Source: Hyperoodon ampullatus
Lineage: Eukaryota; Chordata; Mammalia; Artiodactyla; Ziphiidae
DNA: 64,000 nt
NCBI GenBank assembly: GCA_949752795.1
Contig: OX457056.1
Coordinates: 202,617,654 to 202,681,653 of the forward strand
Reading direction: 5' to 3'
A model generated the notes under the pieces. It saw nothing but the letters and a program-made list of their open reading frames with translations, ran no database searches and was not told the DNA's origin. Every line of letters starts with the position of its first letter. The first letter of the stretch is position 1. Shown here piece by piece: positions 1 through 11,611 of the stretch. The position numbers and the translations under genes were made by a program.

Positions 1-208
1 TTTTTTTTTTTTTTTTGCGGTACACGGGCCTCTCACTGTTGTGGCCTCTCCCGCTGCGGAGCACAGGCTTCTGACGCGCAGGTTCAGCGGCCATGGCTCA
101 CGGGCCCAGACGCTCCGCGGCATGTGGGATCTTCCCGGACCGGGGCACGCAGCCGTGTCCCCTGCATCGGCAGGCGGACTCTCAACCACTGTGCCACCAG
201 GGAAGCCC
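1..208 (-). mobile_element. CHR-2-like tRNA-derived SINE
   Basis: Antisense copy: poly-T, gcggtacacgggcc body, and the tRNA-related head ending gccaccagggaagccc. The tail runs into the window edge, so its target-site duplication cannot be checked. It faces the + copy at 281-487. Confidence 0.95.
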
Positions 209-280
209 AGTGATTTTTCTATTCTTCACCTTTCTAGGACAAGCAGATCTATAGTCACAGTGATGAAGAATGCACAGGCT

Positions 281-487
281 GGGCTTCCCCGGTGGCGCAG
301 TGGTTGAGAGTCCGCCTGCCGATGCAGGGGACACGGGTTCGTGCCCCGGTCCGGGAGGATCCCGCATGCCGTGGAGCGGCTGGGCCCGTGGGCCATGGCC
401 GCTGAGCCTGCGTGTCCGGTGCCTGTGCTCCGCAGCGGGAGAGGCCACAACAGTGAGAGGCCCGCGTACCGCAAAAAAAAAAAAAAA
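281..487 (+). mobile_element. CHR-2-like SINE with 15-bp target-site duplication
   Basis: Head gggcttccccggtggcgcag, B-box-like gggttcgtgcc, body to gcgtaccgc and A-tail. Perfect 15-bp duplication AAGAATGCACAGGCT at 266-280 and 488-502. Forms an inverted pair with 1-208, 72 bp apart. Confidence 0.96.
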
Positions 488-502
488 AAGAATGCACAGG
501 CT

Positions 503-2966
503 GATCTTGAAGCTAACCAGGGATACTGTCCTGCCTATTTGATGACCATGCAAGCCATGCTGTTATATTGACATTTTTCCCCAACCTTGGTAGAGTTTCC
601 TCCACCAAACACTATACCTGATAACAGATAACCTCTGTTGTGAAACTGAACTTGTTCAGCTCTTGGCGGAGTGGGTGTGTGTGTAAAATGGAGAATTAGC
701 TTACTTTCTCAAAAATCCCAGAGCATCTTTGGCTTCCTAGGAACAGCCTGAAGCTGTGAATGAATCTGGCCTAATATTCCTGTTGCTGTTGACTGGCCTA
801 GTAGAAAATTCATACCTGGGAAAATGTACTGGATGCTTTTTTTGACTTAGGGTATATAGAAGCAGAGAGGATCCAAAATTGTGTTTTAACTCTATGGAAG
901 ATCATAAACAAAAGTAACAAAGCAGGCAAACAAGAACAAAAAACCTTTTCACCTTAAAATCACTCTATACCTAACTCCCTGACCTTCTCTAATCCTTATC
1001 ATTATATACGCATACTTTAAATTGTTTAATCAATATGCCATATTATTTTTGTTCCTTTTATTTATTTAGCATAATTTAATACAGAAGTTTCCATGCATTT
1101 ACCTGTGTATCATTTTTAATGTTACTATAAAAATACATTGAATTAGAATGTCATAGGTTAACTATTCTTTTAAAATTTTTAATTTGTTGTATGTAGTGCA
1201 ACTTTAATCATCTTTGTACTGATAAAATTGTTTTCCTTTCCAATTATCTTCGTGAAATAATAGTCCCATTAGTAGAATGACTGAATTTTATGGCTGTGCT
1301 ATCCTATTTTGAGTTTTCTAACTTCTTTTTATTTTTGCTAATTTAGTTGACAGATGATACCTTTATAATTTGTTTCACATTTCTTTAATTACTAGCATTT
1401 TCTCAAGTGTTTTACTGTTAGAGGTTTTTCCTATGTGAATTATCTGTTCTTAAGTCTTGGCCACTTATTTGACAGAAATTGTTTAGTATCCATTCGGATT
1501 TGTATCACCTCCTTTTATATCTGGATAATGCTTTTTTATCTTTTCATATTTATTTCCAGTGTCTTTTTTCCCCAATTATTGTGGGCTGTTTGAAACCTAG
1601 GTTAGTAGTGGTATTTTTGATCCTTACAGAGAGGTTATTGGGCATCAACTAATTTATTTGCATTTGAAGTGTAGAAATGAGAGGTCCTGTGAGAGCCTTT
1701 GACTCAGAGTGTGCATGGGAGCCTCCCTGTGTGGAGAGCAGGCAATCCAAGGAGTAAGGAGGGGAGGTGAGGACAAGGCTGACAACAGACCTATAAATAA
1801 CCTAAGGTTTAGCTTTGTGCTTTGAAATAGGAATTAGGTCACTTTTATTGTCTTCCCCAAGTTATTTACTGTTTGGCCATGAAGAGGAGGCATTAGGATT
1901 TTTGAAGAAAATGTTACTGTTTTCACCTCTTAGAAAAATAAGAAGTGCTGATACTGTTCAGCTCTGCCTTGTTTTCTTGTTTCTCTTAGAGTGAGATGAC
2001 TAAGTGCAAAGTGTGGGTTTGGGGATTTATTTGACTAGACATGCTATCCAGCTTCCTAAGAAAGTGGAATTCTAAACAGTGAAAGGCCCTGTATCTCTTT
2101 GCCATGGCACCATGCCGAGGACAGATTGACCATGTGAAAGGGGAGCTGGTAACCCAGCATGTGTCAGTCTCCACACCATTGAATAAGGTCTTTTTTTACC
2201 TCTATTATAGACTGCTGTGCCCAATCATTCTCACTGGTCTCTACAGAGAGTTAAAGGCCCAGACTCTTAGAACCTTTTCTGAGGTCTAGTTCCTAGCGTT
2301 CTCTCTGGGCCCTCATTTTTTTCTCTAAATTGAGAAAAGTGGACCGAACAATCTCTGATGTCTGTAAAGTACTCAGCTTCTTTAGGTCCATTGTCCTCTC
2401 ATACAAGGTTGAAAATACTTTCAGAGAGATGCTATTCTATATGAATGTCATTACCCTTTATTTGTAATGAAAATTTTGATGTTGGAATATTAGAGTGTAA
2501 TTTTAAAAAGAAAGTACACATAATCTTTGCTTCCATGTATTTTGAGGTAGTCTCACTTTACAATTTCCCTTTGCCTTTCCATTGTCCAGTTGGGTTGCTT
2601 TGCAGGTGAACTGCTTCAGATTGTTATATAATTCCATAACAGCCATTTAGTTCCAAATGAATGATGCTAAGATTTTTGTATCTCTTAAAATTTTCAATAA
2701 TTCTTGAAAATGAATATTGCATGAGTGTCCTATTTTGATTTAAAACTTTACTCATATTAAATACCTTACATTTTATATGTTAATATATATGAAGATAAAT
2801 AAATATATCTCAATTAAGACTCACAGCAATCCTGTGAGGTAGGCATGAGGATGTGGAATAGTAATCCCCAATACCAACTCTTCTCCATCATGTGCTACTC
2901 CCAGGAGGCAACTCCTTTCATCTCTTTTAGCAGGTTCTTATGGAGTATACGTCAACATTTCTAAGT
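503..2966 (+). other. Intronic AT-rich sequence; possible old LINE-like part
   Basis: No gene recognised. About 960-1620 is AT-rich and resembles decayed minus-strand LINE sequence, without a clear family. The rest shows nothing I can name. Confidence 0.5.
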
Positions 2967-2976
2967 AACAAGCTTA

Positions 2977-3128
2977 GGGACTTCCCTGGTGGTCCAGTGG
3001 TTAAGACTCTGCGCTCCCCATGCAGGGGGCCTGGATTTGATCTCTGGTCAGGGAACTAGATCCCGCATGCTGCAACTAAGACCCGGCGCAGCCAAATAAA
3101 TAAATAAATATTACAAAAAACCCCCCAA
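2977..3128 (+). mobile_element. Older CHR-type SINE (short, tggtggtccagtgg subtype)
   Basis: Head gggacttccctggtggtcca, then atgcagggggcc and an (AAAT)n tail. Target-site duplication AACAAGCTTA at 2967-2976 and 3129-3138. Confidence 0.9.
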
Positions 3129-3535
3129 AACAAGCTTATATTGCTACTTCTTGGTTTTTTCAGTTTTAAGCATGAAGTTCCGCTTGTTTGTTTTATGTCT
3201 CTGCTAATGTTTACAAGAATCAAGGTATCTTAGAACGGGAAGAGACTTCAGATCTTCCAGAGACCCAAACTCAAAAAACTTCAAGGGCCTAGCAGGTAAC
3301 TTAAATGAGTATGAGAATAGAGAGCATTGTGGACTGTAGCAAACTGAAAGGTTACCCCATCTAAAGAAGTTCAGTTCTGTTTTTACTGCACGTAACAAAC
3401 AGTTATGATATATGGGTCTTACTTGGGTCCTGATTCATACAAACAAACGTAACAGAAGTTTATGAGGATTATAGAAATTGAATAGTTGCAAATTGAACAC
3501 TAACACTTTGATACTAAAGCAATATTGCTTTTTTA

Positions 3536-3746
3536 CATTTCTTTTTTTTTTTTTGCGGTACGCGGGCCTCTCACCGCTGTGGCCTCTCCTGTTGTGGAGC
3601 ACAGGCTCCGGACGCGTAGGCTCAGCGGCCATGGCTCACGGGCCCAGCCGCTCCGCGGCATGTAGGATCCTCCCAGACCAGGGCACGATCCCGTGTCCCC
3701 TGCATCGGCAGGCAGACTCTCAACCACTGCGCCACCAGGGAAGCCC
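3536..3746 (-). mobile_element. CHR-2-like SINE with 16-bp target-site duplication
   Basis: Poly-T then gcggtacgcgggcc, ending ccaccagggaagccc. Perfect duplication CAATATTGCTTTTTTA at 3520-3535 and 3747-3762. Confidence 0.96.
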
Positions 3747-4162
3747 CAATATTGCTTTTTTAGATGTGATAATGATATTATGGTTATGATCAAGATGAAT
3801 GAAACTATATGATGTACAGGATTTGCTTCAAGATAATAGGGGAGGGGGAAGGGATAATGAAAAAAGATTAGCCCTGAGGTGCTAATTTTTGAGGCTGGAT
3901 TTGGAGTACATGGGAGTTCATTACACTAGTCTGTTTACTTGTACATAATTTTGAAATTTTTCATAATAAATGTTAAAGAAATTTTATGGTTCAGAACCTG
4001 GTCCCCTTAGCAGAGGAGTAATAGAATAGGGAGGAAAGGAATCCAGAATAGACTAGAAAAAAGGCAGTTCTTTTAACTATACTGTCACAAGACCCTTAAC
4101 AGTATATTCAGTCAAATAACTATTTGTTATTATAAATGTTCATTTGTCTAGTCTATTCTTTT

Positions 4163-4505
4163 TTCTTTTAAAAAAATTTATCCATTTTTGGCTGCATTGG
4201 GTCGTCGTTGCTGCGTGCGGGCTTTCTCTAGTGGCGAGCGGGGGCTACTCTTCATTGCAGTGCGCAGGCTTCTCACTGCGGTGGCTTCTCGTTGCAGAGC
4301 ATGGGCTCTCGGCGCGCGGGCTTCAGTAGTTGTGGCACATGGGCTCAGTAGTTGTGGCTCTCGGGCTCTAGAGCACAGGCTCAGTAATTGTAGCACGCGG
4401 GCTTAGTTGCTCCATGGCATGTGGGATCTTCCCAGACCAGGGCTCAAACCCATGTCCCCTGCATTGGCAGGTGGATTCTTAACCACTTCGCCACCAGGGA
4501 AGCCC
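4163..4505 (-). mobile_element. CHR-1-like SINE (long form)
   Basis: Antisense: tttatccatttttggctgca, then repeated gtagttgtggc blocks and head ending ccaccagggaagccc. Target-site duplication CTAGTCTATTCTTTT at 4148-4162 with one mismatch at 4506-4520. Confidence 0.95.
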
Positions 4506-4689
4506 CTAGTCTGTTCTTTTAAATATTTATTTGTATTCTTAAGTAGTAGATGATAACATGTCATTTCAAAATGTGGTTTCAGTTATGCTTATTAAATTCA
4601 TTCATTGCTATAAAAAATAAAACTTGTAGCACACACCAAACAAAACATATTTATGGACCAGCCCAAATTTTTTACCTGGCCTTCAGTTT

Positions 4690-4840
4690 GTGATTCCTCA
4701 TTTTGCTCCAGCCTTCTCACTTTACAGAAGAAGAAACTAAAGCACAGAGCGGTTGTGATTTGACCAAGGTCACACAGCTTATTAGTGGGGAAAGCTAGAA
4801 CTTGGGTCTCCTGATTCTATATTCATTGTTTCTTATGAGA
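4690..4840 (-). mobile_element. MIR-like ancient SINE
   Basis: Antisense MIR core: ctttacagaagaagaaacta, then tgaccaaggtcacacagctt and a tag matching the Gly/Asn-type MIR core. Strongly diverged. Confidence 0.7.
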
Positions 4841-6068
4841 AAATTGCCCCATTGACTTATATAAGAAAAAAGGGTTATGGTTTTGCCTGGCAGTTTTCTT
4901 CTGTGTGTGTTTTGTTTTGTTTTTAACCTTAACTATTTGTTTTTAGAACACTGGCTAGAGATATGACTTCTCTCTTTTCGTAAGGTGTTAGGGATAAGAG
5001 AAGAGATTCAGCCTGAAAGTCTGGTGGAAATCCAGGCCTAGTGATGGTTCTGTTTCTTAGAATGATAAGAAATTGTAGAGCTTAGGCAAGTTATAAGCAT
5101 AAAACTTTGGCTGAGGCAGGACTGGAAAAACGAACCCCTTGATTCTGTTTGATCCTCAAGTGAGATTTTGTTCCCACTAAAAACTACTTCTGTGTGTACT
5201 TAAAAATTTTTTTTTAACTATTTTAACTATTTTCTCCAAGTCCAAAGCACTAAGCCAGCAGAATAGATGTACGGACTTGCCAAGTGTGGGAAATGTGATG
5301 CTAAGTAACTGTGACAGAGCCTTGGTAAGACGCTTTGCTATGGAGCTGTTACTAGGTTTTTGCTCCGAGGACAAATTGGGAAATAAGGATTTGGAGAGTT
5401 TTATTTTATATATGTTTTATTTTCATGCTTAATTTAAAAGCCTAATAAACCTGGGCTGACTTTCAAAGAGTTATTGCTACACTGGCAAAGAATCACATAG
5501 TAAACATCAGTTGAGGGAAGATTTATAGAAAGCACCAGAAGAAAGTAGAATGACTCTTGTAGATAGATTCTAGTAGTCTTTCCACCATTATAGGTTATTC
5601 ACCTCTTTTGTACTGTCCTTTCCTATGCCTATTTATTTATATATTTTCCCACCAAGACCAAACAGAGGCAAGATGGAAGGAAATGATCTTACAAAATTCC
5701 TTTGGGCAGAGAATTTGACTCTTTCAGACTTTAGTTAAATAACCCTTTTGAAGCATACCCTGTTCTCCTAAAGAACCCCAAAATTTTATTAAATAGTCAC
5801 TCACCAAGTGTCACAGAACTCAGGCCCTTATGTATTTTTCTTCCTCTCAGGTGTCAAAAATTATTAGGACAAGTACTTATCACTTTGAAATTGATGCAGA
5901 TACCTGGAATGAGAGAGCTGGAACCGGTAGTTCTTAGAATACGTACTATATGTTGACTAGTAAAGACTTTGCCCTTACCAATGCCTAGGGAATTTTCTAG
6001 ACTCGAAGACAGATAGATTCCACACCTGAGACTTGATTTGGATTTTTAAAAAAATTAAATAGAAAGTT
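4841..6068 (+). other. Intronic sequence without recognised elements
   Basis: No gene or clear repeat seen in this stretch. Confidence 0.5.
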
Positions 6069-6075
6069 AAAGCTA

Positions 6076-6281
6076 GGGCTTCCCTGGTGGTGCAGTGGTT
6101 GAGAGTCCGCCTGCCGATGCAGGGGACACGGGTTCGTGCCCAGGTCTGGGAAGATCCCACATGCTGTGGAGCGGCTGGGCCCGTGAGCCATGGCCGCTGA
6201 GCCTCTGCGTCTGGAGCCTGTGCTCCACAATGGGAGAGGCCACAACAGTGAGAGGCCCGTGTACCACACACAAAAAAAGAA
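6076..6281 (+). mobile_element. CHR-2-like SINE
   Basis: Head gggcttccctggtggtgcag to gtgtaccacacac and an A-rich tail. Short duplication AAAGCTA at 6069-6075 and 6282-6288. Confidence 0.94.
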
Positions 6282-6544
6282 AAAGCTATTGGCTAAAATT
6301 AAATTGAATTTATCTCTGTATTTTATTTATAGATCCAGCCACACAATTTAACATCATATTATATAATAGCATCTATTCTATTTTTAGGAAAGTGTTTGTC
6401 TCTTTAGCTAGAATGTGTGTTCATTGTAGTCAGGGGCCATGCCTTCTACATCTTTCAGAGCTTAATAAATACTGACTTTTGTATTTAGTAGGTATTTGTT
6501 TGGCATAGCTTTATTGGCTCTGTTCAATACAGGTGGCAGTAATA

Positions 6545-6735
6545 TTACTGTGTGTCATATATCATCTCATTTAGTTCTTCCAAGAATATTTCAACATAAT
6601 ATTATCCTCATTTTATAGAAGAGGAAACTGAGGTTCTAAAAAGTGAAGAACTTGTAGAAGTTCACATACTTAGTAAGAGGCAGAACTGGGATTTTAAACC
6701 TAGGCCTGTTTCCCTGATGATAGCTCCTGCTCTTT
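6545..6735 (-). mobile_element. MIR-like ancient SINE
   Basis: Antisense MIR: tcatttagttcttccaagaa, attatcctcattttatagaa, gaggaaactgaggttc and gcagaactgggattttaaac in the expected order. Confidence 0.75.
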
Positions 6736-6904
6736 CCTCCATATCATGCTCCCTTAAGAGCTTCAGAATCATTGCTAGAAGTCTTGACAAACTATTCTCA
6801 GCTTCCATTTTGGTAAATATGATTCGCATTTATTCTCTTGTTCCAGAAGAACCCTTCATGTTTAAATCAGGATCATGGCATGCTCTTCTGAGAGTCTAAG
6901 CTAA

Positions 6905-7525
6905 TAGGGGGCAGTATAGCATAATGGTTAACGGTATGGGTTCTAGAACTACACAGACCTGGGTTTGAATATTGGCCTCACATTGGTGACCTTCAGCAGG
7001 TTACTTAACTTTCCTGAGCTGCCTTATCTATAAAAATGAGGCAGTATGGACTACTACTCAGCAATTAGAAGAATTAAACTGTTGATACACACAAGAACTT
7101 GGATGGATCTCAAAGCTGTCATTCTGAGTAAACGATTCCAGTTATATGATATTCTGGAAAAGGCAAAACTATGGAGACAAGGAACAGATTATGATTGTCA
7201 AGTTTAGAGGTGGGGAGATGGTGCAACTATAAAGAAAGGTGGTAGAGGGAATATTTGAGGTGGTGAAACTGTTCTGTGTCCTCATTGTGATGGTGATTAC
7301 ATGACTCTGTTTATATGTTAAAGACACATAGGGCAGTACACCAAAAAAACTATTTACTGTATGTTAATTTTAGACAATAAATGTAAAAAATGGGGATAGT
7401 TATGAAACTCTTCTCGTAAGGTCATTGTGAAAATTAAAAATAAGATAATGTAACTAAAGTGTTTATCACAGTACGTGGTATGTAGTACACAATGACTAAA
7501 TGGTTGTTTTATTATTAAAATATGA
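6905..7525 (+). mobile_element. MIR-like SINE split by an L1 insertion
   Basis: The 5' MIR part (gcataatggttaacggtatg ... acctgggtttgaatattggc ... ttatctataaaaatg) ends near 7045. The 3' part resumes near 7386 (aaaatggggatagttatgaa ... gtcattgtgaaaattaaa). The L1 fragment described next lies between. Confidence 0.8.
7046..7385 (+). mobile_element. Old L1 3'-end fragment inserted in MIR
   Basis: Sense L1: gactactactcagcaattag, acttggatggatctcaaa, attccagttatatgatattc, ending agacaataaatgt. It matches the ORF2 end and 3' UTR of ancient L1M-type elements. Borders are approximate. Confidence 0.7.
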
Positions 7526-7795
7526 TATTAAATATAGTGACATTCATTGAAAGGAAGGTGGAATAAACTTTCACATCATTTACATGGGTACAGTCAGTGA
7601 ATAAACAATGAGAAAAATGAGCAACGGTGAGTCAGATGGATTATGTATTTTCCTGTGACTTTGCAAGGGACTTGAGATCTTCTGGAAGGTAGGGGAAGAT
7701 AAGGCAGAGCATTTCTGGAGTATCTTGCATCTGGCTTCTTTTCTGGCTGCATGAACAGTTCCCTTGATATTATTCTTCAACAAAATGGCTTTGGT

Positions 7796-8112
7796 GGGCT
7801 TCCCTGGTGGCACAGTGGTTGAGAGTCCGCCTGCCGATGCAGGGGACACAGGTTCGTGCCCTGGTCCAGGAAGATCCCACGTGCCGCGGAGCAGCTAAGC
7901 CTGTGTGCCACAACTACTGAGCCTGCGCTCTAGAGCCCGTGAGCCACAACTATTGAAGCCTGCGTGCTTAGAGCCAGTGTTTCACAAGAGAAGCCACCAC
8001 AATGAGAAGCCCGCGCACCACAAAGAATAGCCCCCACTCGCCACAACTAGAGAAAGCCCACGTGCGGCAATGAAGAACCAATGCAGCCAAAAATAAATAA
8101 ATAAAATTATTT
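7796..8112 (+). mobile_element. CHR-1-like SINE (long form)
   Basis: Head gggcttccctggtggcacag through repeated ccacaactactgagcc-type blocks to agccaaaaataaataaat. No clear target-site duplication; a second SINE (8130) has inserted next to its tail. Confidence 0.93.
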
Positions 8113-8129
8113 TTTAAAAAAATGAATTA

Positions 8130-8334
8130 GGGCTTCCCTGGTGGCGCAGTGGTTGAGAGCCCGCCTGCTGATGCAGGGGACATGGGTTCGTGCCCCGGTC
8201 TGGGAAGATCCCACATGCCGCGGAGCGGCTGGGCCCGTGAGCCATGGCTGCTGAGCCTGCGCGTCCGGAGCCTGTGCTCCTCAACGGGAGAGGCCGCAGC
8301 GGTGAGAGGCCCGCGTACCGCAAAAAAAAAAAAA
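8130..8334 (+). mobile_element. CHR-2-like SINE
   Basis: Head gggcttccctggtggcgcag to cgcgtaccgc and A-tail. Flanks AAAAAATGAATTA and AAAAAATCAATTG form an imperfect duplication. Lies against the left target-site copy of the L1 fragment that follows. Confidence 0.94.
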
Positions 8335-8353
8335 AAAAAATCAATTGACCATA

Positions 8354-8741
8354 CAAATCTATGGAGATAGTAAAATGATCAGGAATTGCCAGGAGTTAGG
8401 GAGGAGGAAGGGATGAGTAAATACGTGGTGCACAGACGATTTTTAGGGCAGTGAAACTACTCTAGTTACTATAATGGTGGATATATGTCATTATACATTT
8501 GTCATAACTCATAGAAGGTACAACACCAAGAGTGAACCCTAATGTAAAACATGGACTTTGGTTGATAATGATGTGTCATTGCAGTTTCATCAGTTGTAAC
8601 AAATGCACCACTCTGGTGGGGGATGTTGATTGTGGGGGAGGCTCTGAATGAGCGGGGCAGGGGGTATATGGGAACTCTCGACTTCCTTCTCAGTTTTGCT
8701 GCAAACCTAAAACTGCTCTTAAAAATAAAGTCTCATTTTTT
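8354..8741 (+). mobile_element. 5'-truncated old L1 3' end with 19-bp target-site duplication
   Basis: Sense L1M-type 3' UTR: tggactttggttgataatga, tttcatcagttgtaacaaat, ctctggtgggggatgttgat, ctgctcttaaaaataaagtc. Flanked by AAAAAATCAATTGACCATA at 8335-8353 and 8742-8760, a perfect 19-bp duplication. Confidence 0.88.
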
Positions 8742-9149
8742 AAAAAATCAATTGACCATAAATGACCCTGGTATAAAATGACTGATATCTGTACAGATTT
8801 CTCCTAGAAAAGCCTTACATAGCTTCCCTGAGGTCTTAGATAATCTTGATGACTGTATTACTTCAAAATAACGCAGGGTGTTTCCATATGGACGTTGCTA
8901 TACTTGAGTGAGAACGGACACCATTGTTGTGGTGTCGCTAAGCCTCCTCCTGTCATATATTCAGGCAACTCACACTGTGCAGCCGCAGGGTTCCCCAGGC
9001 TAAGGTGTGGCATTAAAATTGTAGAGGACCCTAATGATCATTTAATCCAACCCTCTACCAAGTACTCGGAATTCTGTCAGTAATGTAATATTGTTGTTTA
9101 TGATAATTTTAATAGGCAGGGTGAGTACCCTTTCAGGACCTAGTTTTTT

Positions 9150-9705
9150 CAAAAATTTTCTTAGCTATTCTTATCTGAATGCTTTATATACATTATTTCA
9201 TTTAATTCTCAAACTGAGCCTATGAGTAAGGTTTTTATTTATTTATTTATATTTTAAATTTTATTTATTTATTTATTTTTGGCTGCGTTGGTCTTCGTTG
9301 CTGCGCACAGGCTTTCTCTAGTTGTGGCGAGCGGGGGCTACTCTTCTTTGTGGTGTGAGGGCTTCTCATTGCAGTGGCTTCTCTTGTTGTGGAGCACGGG
9401 CTCTAGGTGCGTGGGCTGAGTAGTTGTGGCTCACAGGCTCTAGAGCGCAGGCTCAGTAGTTGTGGCGCATGGGCTTACTTGCTCCGTGGCATGTGGGATC
9501 TTCCCAGACCAGGGCTTGAACCTGTGTCCCCTGCATTGGCAGGCGGATTCTTAACCACTGCACCACTAGGGAAGTCCGAGGTAAGGTTTTTAAAATCTCC
9601 ATTTTACAGATGTGGAAACTGAGGCTTAGAGAAGTTTGCCATGGTTGCACTGGAGCTGAAATTTGAATCTAGGTCTTTTTGATTCCAAAGCTACTGTCTT
9701 CAGAG
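9150..9705 (-). mobile_element. MIR-like SINE interrupted by a CHR-1-like SINE
   Basis: Antisense MIR: tatacattatttcatttaat, aaactgagcctatgagtaag, then after the insertion ctccattttacagatgtgga and aactgaggcttagagaag. Confidence 0.78.
9238..9577 (-). mobile_element. CHR-1-like SINE inserted in MIR
   Basis: A-tail side (T-rich) then ttggctgcgttggtcttcg, ending ccactagggaagtcc. Target-site duplication TAAGGTTTTTA at 9227-9237 and 9582-9592. Confidence 0.95.
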
Positions 9706-10049
9706 AGTATATAATGAGGTTTCCATCTTCACATAAAATTGAGTTCTAATAGGAATAATAACTATAAAAATGTATTCAAACAGAAAAATGGTACATGAGA
9801 CTTAAGTTTAAGCCAATATATACTTAGGGGGAAATCTAAACTATATTTAAGATTCATTGACCTTTTGTAGTCTGTATTCTGACCCAGAAAGGGAATGTAG
9901 ACTGCTTTCTGAATACATTGGCTTCTTATTTGCTCCATAGCCAAAGTGGTCCTTACAATGGTGGGCCTCATCCTGCAGGATTTTAAAAACAAAATTATAG
10001 CATGCCAACACCTTGAATACCATTTGTGGTTCTAGTTGCAGCATCTAAG

Positions 10050-10051
<2 letters not shown>

Positions 10052-10081
<30 letters not shown>
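10052..10081. repeat. (AT)15 microsatellite
   Basis: Uninterrupted alternating A and T over 30 bases. Confidence 0.97.
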
Positions 10082-10085
<4 letters not shown>

Positions 10086-10335
10086 AAGTATTCAGAGAAG
10101 AGTAAAATATAATGAAGAAAGGACTTCCAGATCTTGGAATATTAGAATTCAGGAACATAATCTTCAAATTAGAATTAGGTATAAGAGAAAGTTCTACCTT
10201 GTGTGGTTGTTAGTAAATTTATAAAGTTTTATACAAGAAGTTGATTCAAGAAGGATTGAGATCAAGCATTCTGATCTGGGGTCTAGGAACGGGATTCAGG
10301 AGATTAACAGAACTCCTGAAATTATATGCAGACTT

Positions 10336-10367
10336 GTATGTGTGTGTGCATGCACACACACACACAC
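10336..10367. repeat. Alternating purine-pyrimidine tract with 24-bp palindrome
   Basis: A TG-repeat half joined to a CA-repeat half through gcatgc. The 24 bases at 10339-10362 are a perfect palindrome; the whole tract alternates purine and pyrimidine. Confidence 0.9.
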
Positions 10368-10734
10368 TTTTCTGGGGAGAAGATTGATATCTCATCAGAA
10401 TCTCAAAGTGAGCTATTACATTCTAAATCGCCATGAACTTGGGCAAGTAACTTTAACTTTCTGTGCTTCATCTTCTTTCACCTGTAAGATGATGGAACTG
10501 TCCTGTGATCACTAGTTTCCTTCCAACTCTGGTGTTAAGACTTCCTTTTCTCTATGAGTTTGCATTCTTGGTTCCACATGCCTAAGGAAGTGTTAGCTTT
10601 TAAACTTGGTCACCTTGGTGAAATAATATTAAGAGGTACCACTCTACTTCTAATTCTAGCCAGTATTTGTCTCCTAGCTGTAGAAGTTGAAGTCCTTTCA
10701 ACTGTTTCTCTCCTAAAGAGTCATTTCACTATAT

Positions 10735-10941
10735 ATATATATTTTTTTGCAGTATGCAGGCCTCTCACTGCTGTGGCCTCTCCCGTTGCAGAGCACAGGC
10801 TCCGGACGCGCAGGCTCAGCAGCCATGGCTCATGGGCCCAGCCACTCCGTGGCATGTGGGATCCTCCCAGACCCGGGCACGAACCCGTGTCCCCTGCATC
10901 AGCAAGCGGACTCTCAACCACTGTGCCACCAGGGAAGCCCC
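10735..10941 (-). mobile_element. CHR-2-like SINE
   Basis: Antisense copy from attttttttgcagtatgca to gccaccagggaagcccc. Target-site duplication TCACTATAT at 10726-10734 and 10942-10950. Confidence 0.95.
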
Positions 10942-11189
10942 TCACTATATTTCTATTGAATGTCTTCTGTATGCCAGATACTTTTGGGTGCTTTGTGGAA
11001 TACAAAAATAACCACATTTTATGAGTTTCACATACTGTTCTGGACAGGTTAAGAGCATTCTTGCCAGAAGGATGGAGGTAGGACAATCCAGGGTTTGGGA
11101 AAGAGCAAGGAATCCAGTGGGAGAGAAGGATGATAGGTAGGTTGGATTCATGTTATGGAGGGCCTTAACTGCCAACTGAGGAAAGCCAC

Positions 11190-11395
11190 TAGGTATAGTG
11201 AAAAGAGACCTAACTGGAAATCTGAATACTTGAGATATAGACTGGGCTTTGTCATAATTGTGTGTGATCTTGGGTAAGTGACTTAATCTCTCTTGACTTC
11301 ACTTTCTTTACACATACACACACACAATGGGATAGGAAATGGGCTGGATGAGTGCTTTCCTTATAGTTCTAAAATTCTATGATTCTCCTTAATTC
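11190..11395 (+). mobile_element. MIR-like ancient SINE (weak)
   Basis: gtgtgtgatcttgggtaagt, gacttaatctctcttgactt and an aatgggataggaaatggg stretch follow the MIR order. Flanking sequence with gagggccttaactgcc and tgaaggtttctgagcacagg resembles a second old repeat that I cannot name. Confidence 0.55.
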
Positions 11396-11611
11396 AGTTA
11401 GAAGTAGGAAATCACTGAAGGTTTCTGAGCACAGGAGTTTTTTCGTCAGCAGAATTACTGCTGTTTTGTTGCTTGGATACTCCTATTTATTAATGCTGCT
11501 TCTTCACCCTTATGTGATTGCTCTAGAGGGACTGTCACTTTAGATAATTCTTCGTGTAATCAGGTTGACCATCATTATCATTATTAGGTTATATTATCAA
11601 GAACATGGGAA

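Noticed and set aside
10554..11024. 156-codon open frame on the plus strand
   Set aside because: Its centre is antisense SINE; the flanks show no recognisable domain.
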